From Streptomyces sp. RPA4-2 (lineage in GTDB: Bacteria > Actinomycetota > Actinomycetes > Streptomycetales > Streptomycetaceae): DNA of 64,000 nt. Below are positions 1 through 9,081 of the stretch, in pieces. The stretch covers positions 3,410,001 through 3,474,000 of the forward strand of contig NZ_CP050975.2 of NCBI RefSeq assembly GCF_012273515.2, given 5' to 3'. The notes beneath the pieces were generated by a model. That model made no database searches. It saw only the letters and a program-made list of their open reading frames with translations, and was not told where the DNA came from. Position numbers and translations under genes: made by a program. Positions within the stretch are counted from its first letter, which is position 1, and every line of letters begins with the position of its first letter.

Positions 1-2
1 CC

Positions 3-368
3 CGCATCCTGCGGCAGCACATCGAGGACGAACAGCTCAAGCCCGGTGACCTGCTCTTCCAGGGGGAGAACGGCGGCATTCTCGCGGGCTCGGTCATCCG
101 CCGGGCATGGCGCGGCGCGCGGAAGGCCGTCCTGCCCCCGCACGTCTTCGAGTCGCCCACGGGGAGGCGCGTGTACGACAACCGCCACACGCGCCTGACC
201 AAGTGGCTGAACGACGGGATTCCACCCGCACAGGTGGCGGACTGGGCCGGCAACAGCGTCCCGGTGCTCCTGGCGACCTACGCGCGATGCGTCGAAGGGC
301 AGCTTCCTGACCTGAAACGGCGCCTCGAAGCCGCGGGAGATCTCCCCGAGCCGCCCGACGCGGGCTGA
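3..368 (+). CDS. Tyrosine recombinase (integrase), C-terminal part, cut by window start
   Basis: The reading frame enters from the left edge and stops at 368, leaving the last 121 residues. The segment DNRHTRLTKWLNDGIPPAQV is the actinobacterial form of the (H)xxRH catalytic box, and the nucleophile tyrosine lies in LLATYARC. It resembles site-specific integrases of actinomycete integrative elements (AICEs, phages). Two positions differ from the textbook catalytic set: Tyr stands where the first His is usual (common in this group) and WAGNS replaces the usual WAGHS. The gene points at the 3' end of a tRNA-Arg 180 bp away, the normal place for an integrase next to its attachment site. Family assignment is secure. 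Whether the enzyme is active cannot be judged without the N-terminal part. Confidence 0.88.
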   Translation, partial: RILRQHIEDEQLKPGDLLFQGENGGILAGSVIRRAWRGARKAVLPPHVFESPTGRRVYDNRHTRLTKWLNDGIPPAQVADWAGNSVPVLLATYARCVEGQLPDLKRRLEAAGDLPEPPDAG

Positions 369-383
369 GGGTTCCCGCCCAAA

Positions 384-405
384 ACTTCGACACGTATTCG
401 ACACA
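384..405. repeat. Short direct repeat TTCGACAC between integrase and tRNA
   Basis: TTCGACAC occurs twice (384-391 and 396-403) in the short space between the integrase stop and the tRNA. Integrases often bind short direct repeats beside the crossover site, so these could be arm-type sites. That is inference only. Confidence 0.3.
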
Positions 406-511
406 GCCACCCGCGAAAACCCGGTGACAGCCGGACGACCCCGGACCTTCCCCTTGATCATCGGGGAGGTGTTCGGGGCTTCGTCGGCCCGAGGGAAACA
501 TGCCCTGACCT

Positions 512-538
512 GCAAAAAGCCCTCCCATAGGGGAGGGC
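512..538 (-). terminator. Intrinsic terminator of the tRNA-Arg gene
   Basis: Read on the minus strand, the stem GCCCTCCC / GGGAGGGC (519-538) with a four-base loop is followed by five T residues. It lies just beyond the 3' end of the tRNA, in the right orientation to end its transcript. Confidence 0.8.
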
Positions 539-547
539 GGAGACTTG

Positions 548-620
548 CGCCCCCGGCAGGACTCGAACCTGCGGCCAAGCGCTTAGAAGGCGCCTGCTCT
601 ATCCACTGAGCTACGGGGGC
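548..620 (-). tRNA. tRNA-Arg (anticodon UCU)
   Basis: The minus strand folds into a full cloverleaf. The acceptor arms are GCCCCCG and CGGGGGC with discriminator G. The D arm is GCTC...GAGC, and the anticodon loop CTTCTAA between GGCGC and GCGCT gives anticodon TCT. The T arm is GCAGG-TTCGAGT-CCTGC. No CCA is encoded. The 3' end (548) faces the integrase fragment, so this tRNA is the likely integration target of the element at the left edge. Confidence 0.95.
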
Positions 621-892
621 CGGGTGTGGTGGCCGGTGTCGCAGTGCCCGGGTGTGGGCCGATCCGTGACCTTGTCGGGGACAAGGATAGGGCTCCCGGG
701 TCCTTGTCCCTGGCGCTTCGCCTCCGTGGCTCGATGTGGAGGTTCAGTGAAGCGGTCCTGATAATCGCAGGCAGGTACGAATCATGCACCGCTTTTGGCG
801 CCCGGCGCCCCGGGTGTTGTGCACTCGTTATGCCTGCACCCCAGTCGCCCCTTCCACCCCGATGTGTCCTGTCGGCGCGCAGGCATGTCCAT

Positions 893-2539
893 ATGCTTCA
901 GAAAGCCTCCAAAATTGGGCATTCTTCGCATGTGGTGACCTTGGACGTACGGCCCCAGCTGCTCGACGCACTCTCCGCCCTGCGCGACCGTGTCGCCGCC
1001 GCACGCTTCCCGCTGCCCCTGGCGGGGGCTCCACGCGCGCGTGCCAACCGCGACGAACTGCTCGCACAGCTCAACGACTATTTGGTGCCCCGGTTGAGAG
1101 ACCCCGAAGCGCCACTTCTGGCCGTGATCGGTGGATCCACCGGCGCGGGTAAATCCACCCTGGTCAACTCCCTCGTGGGAAGCCGGGTCAGCGAGGCCGG
1201 GGTGCTCCGGCCGACGACCCGTACACCGGTACTGGTGTGCCATCCGGAGGACCATCACTGGTTCAGCGGAATGCGGGTACTGCCCGACCTCACCCGCGTG
1301 TGGACGCCCCACCAGGAGCCCGGCGACGACCTGGCCCCGCCCGTCGAGCGAGGCGAACGGGTGCTGCGGGTCGAGACCGTCGACACCCTCCCCCGCGGCC
1401 TCGCCCTGCTCGACGCCCCCGACGTCGACTCCCTGGTCGCCGACAACCGCGTACTCGCCGCGGAACTGATCAGCGCGGCTGACATCTGGGTCATGGTGAC
1501 CACGGCTGCGCGGTACGCCGATGCCGTGCCCTGGCACCTGCTGCGTACCGCCAAGGAGCACAGGGCCACCCTGGTCACCGTCCTCGACCGGGTGCCCCAC
1601 CAGGTGGTGTCCGAGGTCTCGCGGCAGTACGGCGCGCTGCTGACCAAGGCCGGGCTCGGCGAGGTGCCCCGCTTCACGGTGCCCGAGCTGCCCGAGTCGG
1701 CGTGGGGCGGCGGCCTGCTGCCCGCCTCCGCCGTCGCGCCGTTGCGTACGTGGCTCGTGCACCAGACGCAGGATCCCGGCGCCAGACGCCAGGCGATGGC
1801 CCGTACCGCACATGGGGTCCTCGACTCCCTGAAGGTCCGGATGCCGGAACTGGCGAGCGCGGCCGCGGCACAGTACGCCGCCGCGCTGCGGCTCACCGCG
1901 GCCGTCGACGGTGCGTACGACAGGGAGCACGCGCGCGTGCAGGGGCGTCTGCAGGCCGGTGCCGTGCTCGCCGGGGACGCGCTCAAGCGGTGGCGCGCCT
2001 ATCCGCTGGACTGCACCGCCGGCGAGTTGCTCGACTCGCTCGTCGAGAGTCTTGCCGCCCTGATGCTGTGCACCGTCACGGCAGCCGACGAACGTGTGGA
2101 CGAGGCCTGGCGCCGCGAACCGGCCGCGCAGGTCTCCGAGCTGACGGACCGTGATCCGGCCCTGGAAAGCCCCGAGCATCGGATCGGGGTGGCCGTACGA
2201 CGGTGGCGGCGGGTCCTGGAGGAGTACGCCGAGGACGAGGTCGGTCACCTCGACAAGAGCGCGGCCCCGGACGCCGAGACCGTCGCCGCGCTGGTCGCCA
2301 CCACGCTCCTGGGCGGCCGACGGGCCCAGACCGCGGGTGAGCAGCTCGCCGACCGGATCGGCGCGCAGGGTGCCCTGCGGCTGTGCGAACGGGGCGGACA
2401 CCTCCTCACGGAGTACGTCGACCAGACGCTGCACACCGAGCGCGAACGGCGCCTGGCCCCGCTCGACGCCCTCGACGTCCATCCGGAGCCCCAGTCCGAA
2501 CTCATCGCCGCGCTGTCCGTACTGCAGAAGGAGAGGTGA
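893..2539 (+). CDS. dynA: Dynamin-like GTPase, DynA type
   Basis: A large GTPase of the bacterial dynamin family, about 548 residues from the ATG at 893. The G1 P-loop GGSTGAGKS is at about residues 80-88 and is followed by a switch region with [17 protein letters not shown] matches the G3 position, where DxxG is usual. The remainder is helical, with no clear membrane segment. The next gene, 5 bp downstream, is a second GTPase with two membrane segments, and ssbB follows. This matches the Streptomyces dynA-dynB pair, whose products stabilise FtsZ ladders during sporulation septation (known from S. venezuelae). The start is uncertain: GTG codons at 932 and 935 fit conserved homologue N-termini better, and 893 has no good ribosome binding site. 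The frame is open further upstream but overlaps the tRNA. Confidence 0.85.
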   Translation: MLQKASKIGHSSHVVTLDVRPQLLDALSALRDRVAAARFPLPLAGAPRARANRDELLAQLNDYLVPRLRDPEAPLLAVIGGSTGAGKSTLVNSLVGSRVSEAGVLRPTTRTPVLVCHPEDHHWFSGMRVLPDLTRVWTPHQEPGDDLAPPVERGERVLRVETVDTLPRGLALLDAPDVDSLVADNRVLAAELISAADIWVMVTTAARYADAVPWHLLRTAKEHRATLVTVLDRVPHQVVSEVSRQYGALLTKAGLGEVPRFTVPELPESAWGGGLLPASAVAPLRTWLVHQTQDPGARRQAMARTAHGVLDSLKVRMPELASAAAAQYAAALRLTAAVDGAYDREHARVQGRLQAGAVLAGDALKRWRAYPLDCTAGELLDSLVESLAALMLCTVTAADERVDEAWRREPAAQVSELTDRDPALESPEHRIGVAVRRWRRVLEEYAEDEVGHLDKSAAPDAETVAALVATTLLGGRRAQTAGEQLADRIGAQGALRLCERGGHLLTEYVDQTLHTERERRLAPLDALDVHPEPQSELIAALSVLQKER

Positions 2540-2544
2540 CCGCG

Positions 2545-4802
2545 ATGACCGCCGTCACAGACCACACGGACCACACGGATCACACAGATCGCTCGGATCA
2601 TGCCGAACACACGGATCACGGCGAGCACATCGACCGCACCGGAGACAGGCCCTCCGAAGACGGCGTGTCGGGCCACGGCGTGTCGGACCACGGCGTCTCC
2701 GAGCGGGACGCCGCCGCCCAGGAGGCCTCCGCCCAGGGGGCAGCGGGCGCCGGTCCCTCCGTGGGCTCGCAGGACGAAGGCCGGTCCCCAGTGGGCACCC
2801 ACCAGGAAATCGCGGACAGGGAGCCCGTGCCTGGTGCGTCCCGGCACGGCCACAAGGACCACGAGGGCCACGGAACCCATGAGCCGTACAAGACCCGTGA
2901 GACCCGCGAGGCTCGTGAGACCCACGAGACCCGCGAGACCCGCGAGACCCGCGAGGGCACCGAGGCCGCCGAGAACCGCCCCCCGGACATCCCTCACCAC
3001 GCCGGCCACACACACCAGGAGCGCGACCCGGCACACACGCGCGTGAAGGACGACGCCGGGCACGCGCGCGTGAAGGGCGACGGCACCCCCGCCCGTACCG
3101 AACCCGAGTCCGTCTGGGACGACGGGCTGATCGCCCGCCGCGCGTCCGACGCTCCCGGCGGCCAGGAATCCCCGGCACCGGAGACCAGGACCGCCGCACA
3201 GGCCCCCCGCCCCCTCTCGCGTACGACGGCCCCCTGCGCTCGCGCCTCGACGCGCTCCGGGAGCTGGTCGGGCTGTCACGCGCCCGTCTCGACGGCAGGA
3301 CGCTCGCCGAGGCGGGCAGGGTTCTCGACGAGGCGGCCGCGCGGCGCAAGCTCTCCGGGCAGCACACCGTCGTCGCCATCGCCGGAGCCACCGGCAGTGG
3401 CAAGTCGCAGCTCTTCAACGCGCTCGCCGGGGTGGCCATCTCCGAGACCGGTGTCCGCAGGCCGACCACCGCGGCACCCATCGCGTGCAGTTGGAGCGAC
3501 GGCGCGGCGACGCTCATCGACCGGCTCGGCATCCCGGGACGGCTGCGCAGGCGCCCTCTGCAGAGCCCGGAGGCGGAGGCCCAGTTGCACGGTCTCGTCC
3601 TGGTCGACCTGCCCGACCACGACTCCGCCGCCGTCCAGCACCGCGAACACGTGGACCGCATCCTGGCACTCGTCGACGCGGTCATCTGGGTCGTGGATCC
3701 CGAGAAGTACGCGGACGCCATGCTTCATGAACGCTATCTGCGGCCCATGGCGGGACACGCGGAGGTCTCCTTCGTGGTCCTCAACCAGGTGGACCGGCTC
3801 CCCGGCGAGGCCGCCGACCAGGTCCTCGACGACCTGCGCAGGCTGCTCGACGAGGACGGGATCGCGCTGGGCGAGTACGGCGAACCGGGCGCGACCGTGC
3901 TCGCGCTGTCCGCGCTCACCGGGGACGGCATCGGCGAACTGCGCGAGGCACTGGGGCAGTTCGTGGCCGAGCGCGGCGCAGCCGCACGTCGAATCTCAGC
4001 CGATCTCGACGCGGCCGCCACCCGGCTGCGGCCGGTGTACGCGACCGGCCGGCACACGGGTCTCAGCGAGGAGGCGCGCGACGAGTTCTCGGACCGGCTC
4101 GCGGACGCGGTGGGCGCCACCGCGGCCGGCCAGGCGGCCGAGCGCGCGTGGCGCCGCAACGCCAACCGCGCCTGCGGCACCCCCTGGCTGCGGCTGTGGC
4201 ACTGGTGCCAGGACCGGCGCGACCCACCGACCGGACGGCATGCGCTGCGGATGCCCGCCGACGAGGAGGCCACGGCCCGCCAGCGTGTCGAGCAGGCCGT
4301 CCGTACGGTGGCGGACCGGGCGGCCCGTGGTCTCCCCGCACCCTGGGCAATGGCGGTGCGCGAGGCGGCCGTACGCGGTGCGCAGGGGCTGCCGGAAGCT
4401 CTGGACGAGATGGCGACGCGTGCCACGACACCGGCGGGGCGGCCGCCGCGGCCGGGCTGGTGGCCGGTCGCCGTCCTCGCCCAGGCGGCGATGACGATCC
4501 TTCAGATCGTCGGCGGGCTGTGGCTGCTGGCGCAGATCATCGGGTTCATGGCGCCGAACCTCTGGGTGCCGGTGCTGCTGATGGTGGCGGGCATCATCGG
4601 CGGTCCGTTCGTCGAGTGGAGCAGCAGACTGGCGGCGCGCGGGCCGGCCCGACGGTACGGACTCGACGCGGAACGACGGTTGCGGGAGGCCGCCGCCGGG
4701 TGTGGGAGGGCGCGGGTCCTGGATCCGGTGGCCGCGGAGTTGCTGCGGTATCGGGAGGTACGGGAGCAGTTCGGACGGGTCACGGGGGCGACGGTCGGTT
4801 AG
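2545..4802 (+). pseudogene. dynB: Dynamin-like GTPase, DynB type, interrupted by one frameshift
   Basis: The start ATG at 2545 follows AGAAGGAGAGG, 5 bp after dynA. The N-terminal 210 residues are low complexity, with His/Asp/Thr repeats (DHTDHTDHTDRSDH) and Glu-Thr-Arg repeats at about residues 115-140. The GTPase part lies in another frame: P-loop GATGSGKS at 3384-3407, LVDLPDHDS (G3) and LNQVDRL (G4, NxxD type). Two membrane segments at about 4456-4610 near the C-terminus are typical of DynB. Frame 1 must change to frame 3 near the C runs at 3201-3214, which equals one missing base. The GTPase frame has no ATG, GTG or TTG between its upstream stop (about 2898) and 3432, and 3432 is already past the P-loop. 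An independent second gene is therefore unlikely. It is either a sequencing error or a real mutation in a C6 tract. Confidence 0.82.
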
Positions 4803-4888
4803 CCGGGGCCGGCTGCTTGCCCGTGACCGGTCGGCCGGCCGGCCTGGGCAGGTCGTTTGTCCGGGGCGGTCGGTGAACTGGGGCCGCC

Positions 4889-4968
4889 GGTGGCCTGAGG
4901 CCGCCGGTGGCCTGAGGCCGCCGGGTGGCCTGAGGCCGTCGGCGACCTGGGTCCGTCGGCGACCTGGG
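4889..4968. repeat. Short tandem repeats in the 4803-5143 spacer
   Basis: The 340-bp gap between dynB and ssbB holds no convincing gene. It carries three copies of a 17-bp unit GGTGGCCTGAGGCCGCC (4889-4905, 4906-4922, 4924-4940), then two copies of GTCGGCGACCTGGG. Each 17-mer contains the palindrome GGCCTGAGGCC. Function unknown. They could act as a terminator-like array or be simple slippage products. Confidence 0.7.
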
Positions 4969-5143
4969 GACGCGGCCGCGACCGATGGCGCCGCACTCCC
5001 ACGGGTGACGCGGTTGTCCACAATCCTCGGGCGGTGCACAGCGCCCGGCGGGCTCGGCCCGGCGAGGGCAGTCTGGATCCGCGGCGATCGCAGCGCATGC
5101 GATCGCCGCGACAGACGCAGTCGTACGGGAGAGGGGTCCGGGC

Positions 5144-5611
5144 ATGAACGAGACGATGGTCTGCGCGGTGGGCAACGTGGCGACACAGCCGGTGTACCGA
5201 GATCTGGCGAACGGAGCCTCGGCGAGGTTCCGACTCGCGGTGACGGCGCGGTACTGGGACCGCGAGAAGAACACGTGGACGGACGGGCACACCAACTTCT
5301 TCACCGTGTGGGCCAACCGAGCGCTCGCCACCAACGTGGGGGCGTCTTTGTCGGTGGGAGATCCCGTCATCGTGCAGGGCAGGCTGAAGGTACGCACCGA
5401 GACGCGCGAGGGGCAGAGCTGGACGTCGGCGGACATCGACGCGGTGGCGATCGGCCACGACCTCTCCCGCGGCACGTCGGCCTTCCGGCGCCCGCACAAG
5501 GAAGGTGACACACCGCCGGCTCCCCGGCCCGAGCCCAACTGGGAGACGGGGCCCGGCAGTCCGTCCGAGGCCGCTTCCCCTCAGCAGGCGGTACCGGCCG
5601 GGGTGACCTGA
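5144..5611 (+). CDS. ssbB: Single-stranded DNA-binding protein SsbB
   Basis: A protein of 155 residues with an N-terminal OB fold (about residues 1-110: NVATQPVYRD, FRLAVTARYWD, TNFFTVWANRALA, VIVQGRLKVRT) and a short Pro/Glu-rich tail. The acidic DDDIPF tip that ends housekeeping SSB proteins is absent; the tail ends AVPAGVT. Length and tail match SsbB of Streptomyces (SCO2683 from memory), the paralogue needed for chromosome segregation in spores, not SsbA. It binds and protects single-stranded DNA as a tetramer. It lies downstream of dynAB, which also acts in sporulation. The start ATG is preceded by GAGAGGGGTCCGGGC, an acceptable ribosome binding site. Confidence 0.9.
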   Translation: MNETMVCAVGNVATQPVYRDLANGASARFRLAVTARYWDREKNTWTDGHTNFFTVWANRALATNVGASLSVGDPVIVQGRLKVRTETREGQSWTSADIDAVAIGHDLSRGTSAFRRPHKEGDTPPAPRPEPNWETGPGSPSEAASPQQAVPAGVT

Positions 5612-5706
5612 GCCCGGATCGGGACGGTCGCGTGCGTGTCCGGGCGGTGAACACGGGGACGGTGCCGCTGTCGCGCGCATCCCGGCCATCGGACGGGCCG
5701 ACCGAA

Positions 5707-5787
5707 CTGCGGCTTATCGACGCATACATGATGCTTCGTCACGGAGTTCTGCTCCGACACCCGCCATGGATTTGTCGATAAGCGCAG
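5707..5787. repeat. Long-spaced inverted repeat upstream of the surface-protein gene
   Basis: CTGCGGCTTATCGAC (5707-5721) is mirrored by GTCGATAAGCGCAG (5774-5787), with one base of slippage. The arms are 52 bp apart. The spacing is long for a terminator and would suit a protein-bridged loop or paired operator halves. The 5612-5960 gap otherwise holds no gene. Confidence 0.5.
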
Positions 5788-5803
5788 CTCACAGCCTTGC
5801 TGA

Positions 5804-5836
5804 CCGATAACGATTCCGATTCGGATCGGTTATCGG
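5804..5836. promoter_or_regulatory. Imperfect palindrome, candidate operator
   Basis: CCGATAAC (5804-5811) and GTTATCGG (5829-5836) are perfect arms around CGATTCCGATTCGGATC-like sequence, which is itself nearly symmetric. It lies 125 bp before the start of the thioester-domain protein. The AT-rich outer arms and 33-bp span suggest a repressor or sigma-associated site. No regulator family can be named. Confidence 0.45.
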
Positions 5837-5960
5837 ATGGAATGCCCGGGGAGCGTGGTGCGCCGCGTCCTTAGGATGCCGGGCATAGCTCACGGGGCTT
5901 CTGATTCTGCTGGCGGGACCGTCCCCCCATGTCAACGGGTCCTGCTCGAAGGGGAATTCT

Positions 5961-7397
5961 GTGTTTTCTGCGCTCTCTGCGCTCTCTGCGTTCTCTGCGG
6001 CGTCCGCGGCGGCGGCGCGCAGGCGAGGGGCCGGCCGCCTCGTCGCCGCGACGGTGGTGTCGGGACTCGTCGCCGCCGGAGCGATGGTCACCACGGGTAC
6101 GGCCGTCGCGGACGAGGTCCCGCGGAGTCAGGGCGGCGCGACCGCGACCATCACCGGTCTGAAGACGTACGGGCCCGCGGTGATCCACGACAACGGCCAG
6201 GACCAGCAGGTGTCCGCGGGTCTGTTCGAGATGTCCGTCGACAACGGCGGCATGCTGCAGACCTACTGCATCGACCTTCACAACCCGACCCAGCGGGACG
6301 CCAAGTACCAGGAGACGTCCTGGAGCGGCACGTCGTTGAACGGCAACAAGGACGCGGGCCGCATCCGCTGGATCCTGCAGCACTCGTACCCGCAGGTGAA
6401 CGACCTGGCGGCGCTGGCCGAGAAGGCCGGCGCGAGCGGCCTCACCGAGCAGGACGCCGCGGCCGGCACACAGGTGGCCATCTGGCGGTATTCGGACGGC
6501 GCCGACGTGGACGCGGTGAACCCGCAGGCGGAGAAGCTCGCGGACTATCTGCAGAAGAGCGCGCGGAGCATGCCGGAGCCCAAGGCCTCACTGACCCTCG
6601 ATCCTCCCGCGATCTCCGGTCACGCCGGCCAGAAGGTGGGCCCGATCACGGTGCGCACCGACGCTGACAGTGTGACGGTGACACCGCCCGCGGACGCCTT
6701 CGCGAGCGGCGTGAAGGTCGTCGACAAGGACGGCAGGCCGATCACCTCCGCGGCCAACGGCAGCCGGCTCTACTTCGATGTGCCGAAGGACAGCCCGGAC
6801 GGCTCGGCGGCCCTGTCCCTCCAGGCGTCGACGATCGTGCCGGTCGGCCGGGCCTTCGCCTCGGAGACCCGCAGCCAGACGCAGATCCTGGCCGGCTCCA
6901 GCGAGTCAGCGGTCTCCGCGACGGCGACGGCCACCTGGGCCGCGGAGGGCGCGATACCCGCGCTCTCCGCCGAGAAGAACTGTGCCGAGGGCGGTGTGGA
7001 CGTCACGGCGGCCAACGCGGGCGACGCGCCGTTCACCTTCGAGCTGATGGATGGCGAGCACACGGTCGCGGCCGGCAAGTCCCTGACGGTGACGGTCCCA
7101 CTGCGGGAGGACCAGGCATACGCCTTCGCGGTCACGGGCGCGAACGGCTTCGAGAAGCGGTTCACCGGCATGTTCGACTGCAAGACACAGGGCAGCGCGA
7201 GCGACGTCACGACCCAGACGGTCGGTGAGCCCAGCCCGGCCGCGTTGGACGCCACCTCCACCGGGGGCACCGACCTCGCCGAGACGGGCGGCTCCACCGC
7301 GACCCCGATCATCACGGGCACCGCCATCGCCCTGGTCGTCGTTGGTGGCGGGATCATGTTGCTCCTCCGCCGGGAGAAGACGCCGACGCGGGACTGA
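5961..7397 (+). CDS. Sortase-anchored surface protein with Cys-Gln thioester (TQXA) domain
   Basis: A 478-residue secreted protein. The GTG start at 5961 follows CGAAGGGGA. The first residues carry a short Ser-Ala-Leu repeat encoded by a 9-bp DNA repeat, then an Arg-rich stretch and a hydrophobic signal segment ending near TAVADE. The thioester pair is Cys103 in TYCIDL and Gln171 in GTQVAIWRY, the hallmark of TQXA/TED domains, which form an internal thioester that can bond covalently to host or partner amines. A beta-rich stalk follows. The C-terminus is a sorting signal: LAETG at residues 439-443, a hydrophobic segment, then RREKTPTRD. The LAxTG form is preferred by Streptomyces class E sortases, which also anchor long chaplins. 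It is therefore probably displayed on aerial hyphae. The natural target of its thioester is unknown. Confidence 0.9.
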   Translation: MFSALSALSAFSAASAAAARRRGAGRLVAATVVSGLVAAGAMVTTGTAVADEVPRSQGGATATITGLKTYGPAVIHDNGQDQQVSAGLFEMSVDNGGMLQTYCIDLHNPTQRDAKYQETSWSGTSLNGNKDAGRIRWILQHSYPQVNDLAALAEKAGASGLTEQDAAAGTQVAIWRYSDGADVDAVNPQAEKLADYLQKSARSMPEPKASLTLDPPAISGHAGQKVGPITVRTDADSVTVTPPADAFASGVKVVDKDGRPITSAANGSRLYFDVPKDSPDGSAALSLQASTIVPVGRAFASETRSQTQILAGSSESAVSATATATWAAEGAIPALSAEKNCAEGGVDVTAANAGDAPFTFELMDGEHTVAAGKSLTVTVPLREDQAYAFAVTGANGFEKRFTGMFDCKTQGSASDVTTQTVGEPSPAALDATSTGGTDLAETGGSTATPIITGTAIALVVVGGGIMLLLRREKTPTRD

Positions 7398-7480
7398 ACA
7401 GGCGCCGGGCAGGCACTGAGCGGCACTGCACCTTGGCAACTCAACAGCGAGTGACCGCGAGCACGGTGTCCTCGTGAGCC

Positions 7481-7518
7481 CGCGGCCCCGGCCCGCCCCC
7501 CAGGCGTCCGGGGCCGCG
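7481..7518. terminator. Hairpin terminator between convergent genes
   Basis: An 11-bp perfect stem (CGCGGCCCCGG 7481-7491 with CCGGGGCCGCG 7508-7518) lies between the surface-protein stop (7397) and the convergent sigma-factor stop (7634). Suitable as a bidirectional terminator, though without a T tract. Confidence 0.6.
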
Positions 7519-7560
7519 CCCTCTCCGGCCTCCATGCCCTCGCTCACACGGCAGGCGGAC

Positions 7561-7614
7561 CCGTCAGGGCCCGCCACCTCGTGCCAGGCCGCACCCGTCA
7601 GGGCCCGCCACCTC
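7561..7614. repeat. 20-bp direct repeat, two copies
   Basis: CCGTCAGGGCCCGCCACCTC occurs perfectly at 7561-7580 and 7595-7614, a 34-bp period, in the spacer just downstream of the sigma-factor gene. Nothing else is visible in the 7398-7633 gap. Confidence 0.75.
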
Positions 7615-7633
7615 TCACGACAGACCGCCCCCG

Positions 7634-8227
7634 TCAGGCCGCCGCGTCGACCGGCCCGCAGCGCTCGGCGTCGGACAGCGAGGCGATGAGCGAGGTACGG
7701 GCACGGGCCACGCGTGAGCGGACCGTGCCGATCGGGCAGTCGCTCACCAGGGCCGCCTCCGCGTAGGGCAGTCCCAGGAGTTGCGTCAGCACGAAGGCCT
7801 CCCGGCGCTCCTCGGGCAGTCCGGCCAGCAGGTCGTCGAGCGCGATGCCTTCGTCGAAGCCCGGCAGGCCGCGCGGCTGGGCGCGTTCGACGGCGAGTCG
7901 CCAGTCGTCGAAGTCTGCGGGCCGGGGCCGCGTGGCCGCGCTCCGGAAGCTGTCGATCACCGCACGGCGCGCTATGGCCAGCAGCCAGGCGCGGGCCGAG
8001 GAGCGGCCCTCGAAACGGTGCAGGCTGCCGAGGGCGCGCAGGAAGGTGTCCTGGGCCAGGTCGTCCGCGGACTGCGGGTCCACGCCGAGGTAGGCGACGT
8101 AGCGGCGTACGTCCCGGTGGAGGGCGCGGACGAAGTGGTCCACGGCTTCGGGGTCGCCGCCGCGTGCGGCCATCGCCCAGGCCGTCAGCGAGGCGTCACG
8201 TGAGGTGGGCAGGGCAGGAGTGGTCAC
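7634..8227 (-). CDS. sigC: ECF RNA polymerase sigma factor, SigC-like
   Basis: A sigma factor of 197 residues. Region 2 runs from about residue 20 to 95 (SADDLAQDTFLRAL, SSARAWLLAIARR) and region 4 from about 130 to 185 (LPYAEAALVSDCPIGTVRSR). These segments closely resemble the remembered sequence of M. tuberculosis SigC, which controls copper acquisition. No anti-sigma gene is adjacent; SigC also lacks one. The GTG start at 8227 is chosen because GAAGGA (8239-8234) lies at the right distance; an ATG at 8248 is in frame but has no such site. The upstream genes on the same strand (membrane proteins with Met/His-rich loops, and YcnI) fit a copper role. Direct control of those genes is inference. 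Confidence 0.88.
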   Translation of the reverse strand: MTTPALPTSRDASLTAWAMAARGGDPEAVDHFVRALHRDVRRYVAYLGVDPQSADDLAQDTFLRALGSLHRFEGRSSARAWLLAIARRAVIDSFRSAATRPRPADFDDWRLAVERAQPRGLPGFDEGIALDDLLAGLPEERREAFVLTQLLGLPYAEAALVSDCPIGTVRSRVARARTSLIASLSDAERCGPVDAAA

Positions 8228-8367
8228 CTGGTGTCCTTCTCGGGTCATCCGGGATCCGGCCCCCGGAGCGCAGGAGTGGGCCGGGGGTCCGGTGAGGGAG
8301 ACGGCCGCGCGCGGAGGCGCGGCCGGGCCCGGGACGCACGGTGGTCGCCCCGGGATACCGGCTGTCG

Positions 8368-9081
8368 TCAGACGACAGCGGTCCCGGCGGGCGGGCCCCG
8401 AGAAGTGATCGCGTGGACGAGAAGGAGCAGACGCGGAGCGCGCGCCGGACGATGACGGCGCAGGCGCGGGCGTGGGTGGCCCCCCGGGGCAGGCAGCGCG
8501 AGGAGCAACCGCAGTGGGGCGGCCAGCCGGGCCGCGAGGGCCCGCAGGATGCGGAAGGCGGCGCGCTCTCCGTGCGCGAGCCAGAGGCCGCAGAGCAGGG
8601 CGGCCACCAGGTGGGCGGCGAGCATGCCGAGCGAAGAGGCGCCGCCCGCCCCGTCGCCCATGTGGTCCATGGCCCCCATGACCCCCGTGTTCATGGAGTC
8701 CATGTGAGCGGGCCCCATGGGCATCGCACCCATCGGCATCGCGCCTGTGGACATGGCGCCAGTGGACATGACTCCCGCGGAAATGGAGCCCATTCCCGGG
8801 GTGCTCGTCGGGGGCGAGGCGGATGCCGACGCCTGGGCGAGGGAGAACGTCGAGTGGAGTGCCGCCTGAGTGACCATCACCGCGGAGACGATCAGGGGCA
8901 GCCCACGCTCCCGGCCGGCCAGGCCCCACCCCGTGCCGCCGATCACCACGACCGAGGCGCCGAGGACCCGTGGGGGCACCTCACCGCCGGACATCATCAC
9001 GTGCCCCAGGGCGGCGAGGAGCACACAGACGGCAGCGAACACCGCGGCCCGTACCGTGCGCGAACACCACCCAGCTGTCAT
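8368..9081 (-). CDS. Membrane protein with Met-rich loop, probable copper handling
   Basis: A protein of 237 residues. Three hydrophobic segments occupy about residues 8-85, followed by a Met-rich region built from repeats such as STGAMSTGAMPMGAMPMG and then HMDSMNTG and MDHMGDG (residues about 95-140). A further membrane segment and a basic Arg/Pro-rich tail follow. Met and His clusters outside the membrane are the usual Cu(I)/Cu(II) binding pattern. The N-terminus (TVRAAVFAAVCVLLAALGH) is clearly related to the protein at 10292-10879 (SLRAAVFAVLCVLLAAGGH), so the two are paralogues flanking ycnI. No enzymatic motif is seen. The name of the family is not recognised. Confidence 0.72.
   Translation of the reverse strand: MTAGWCSRTVRAAVFAAVCVLLAALGHVMMSGGEVPPRVLGASVVVIGGTGWGLAGRERGLPLIVSAVMVTQAALHSTFSLAQASASASPPTSTPGMGSISAGVMSTGAMSTGAMPMGAMPMGPAHMDSMNTGVMGAMDHMGDGAGGASSLGMLAAHLVAALLCGLWLAHGERAAFRILRALAARLAAPLRLLLALPAPGGHPRPRLRRHRPARAPRLLLLVHAITSRGPPAGTAVV

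Noticed and set aside
782..2482. Very long open frames antisense to dynA, to the acyl-CoA ligase (35080-37008, 34793-36982) and to other genes
   Set aside because: GC-rich Streptomyces genes leave their antisense frames open. These have no family motifs, poor codon-position bias and overlap well-supported genes completely.
3432..4802. GTPase as an independent gene starting at GTG 3432
   Set aside because: The start would remove the P-loop (3384-3407), and no other ATG, GTG or TTG lies upstream in that frame before the stop at about 2898.
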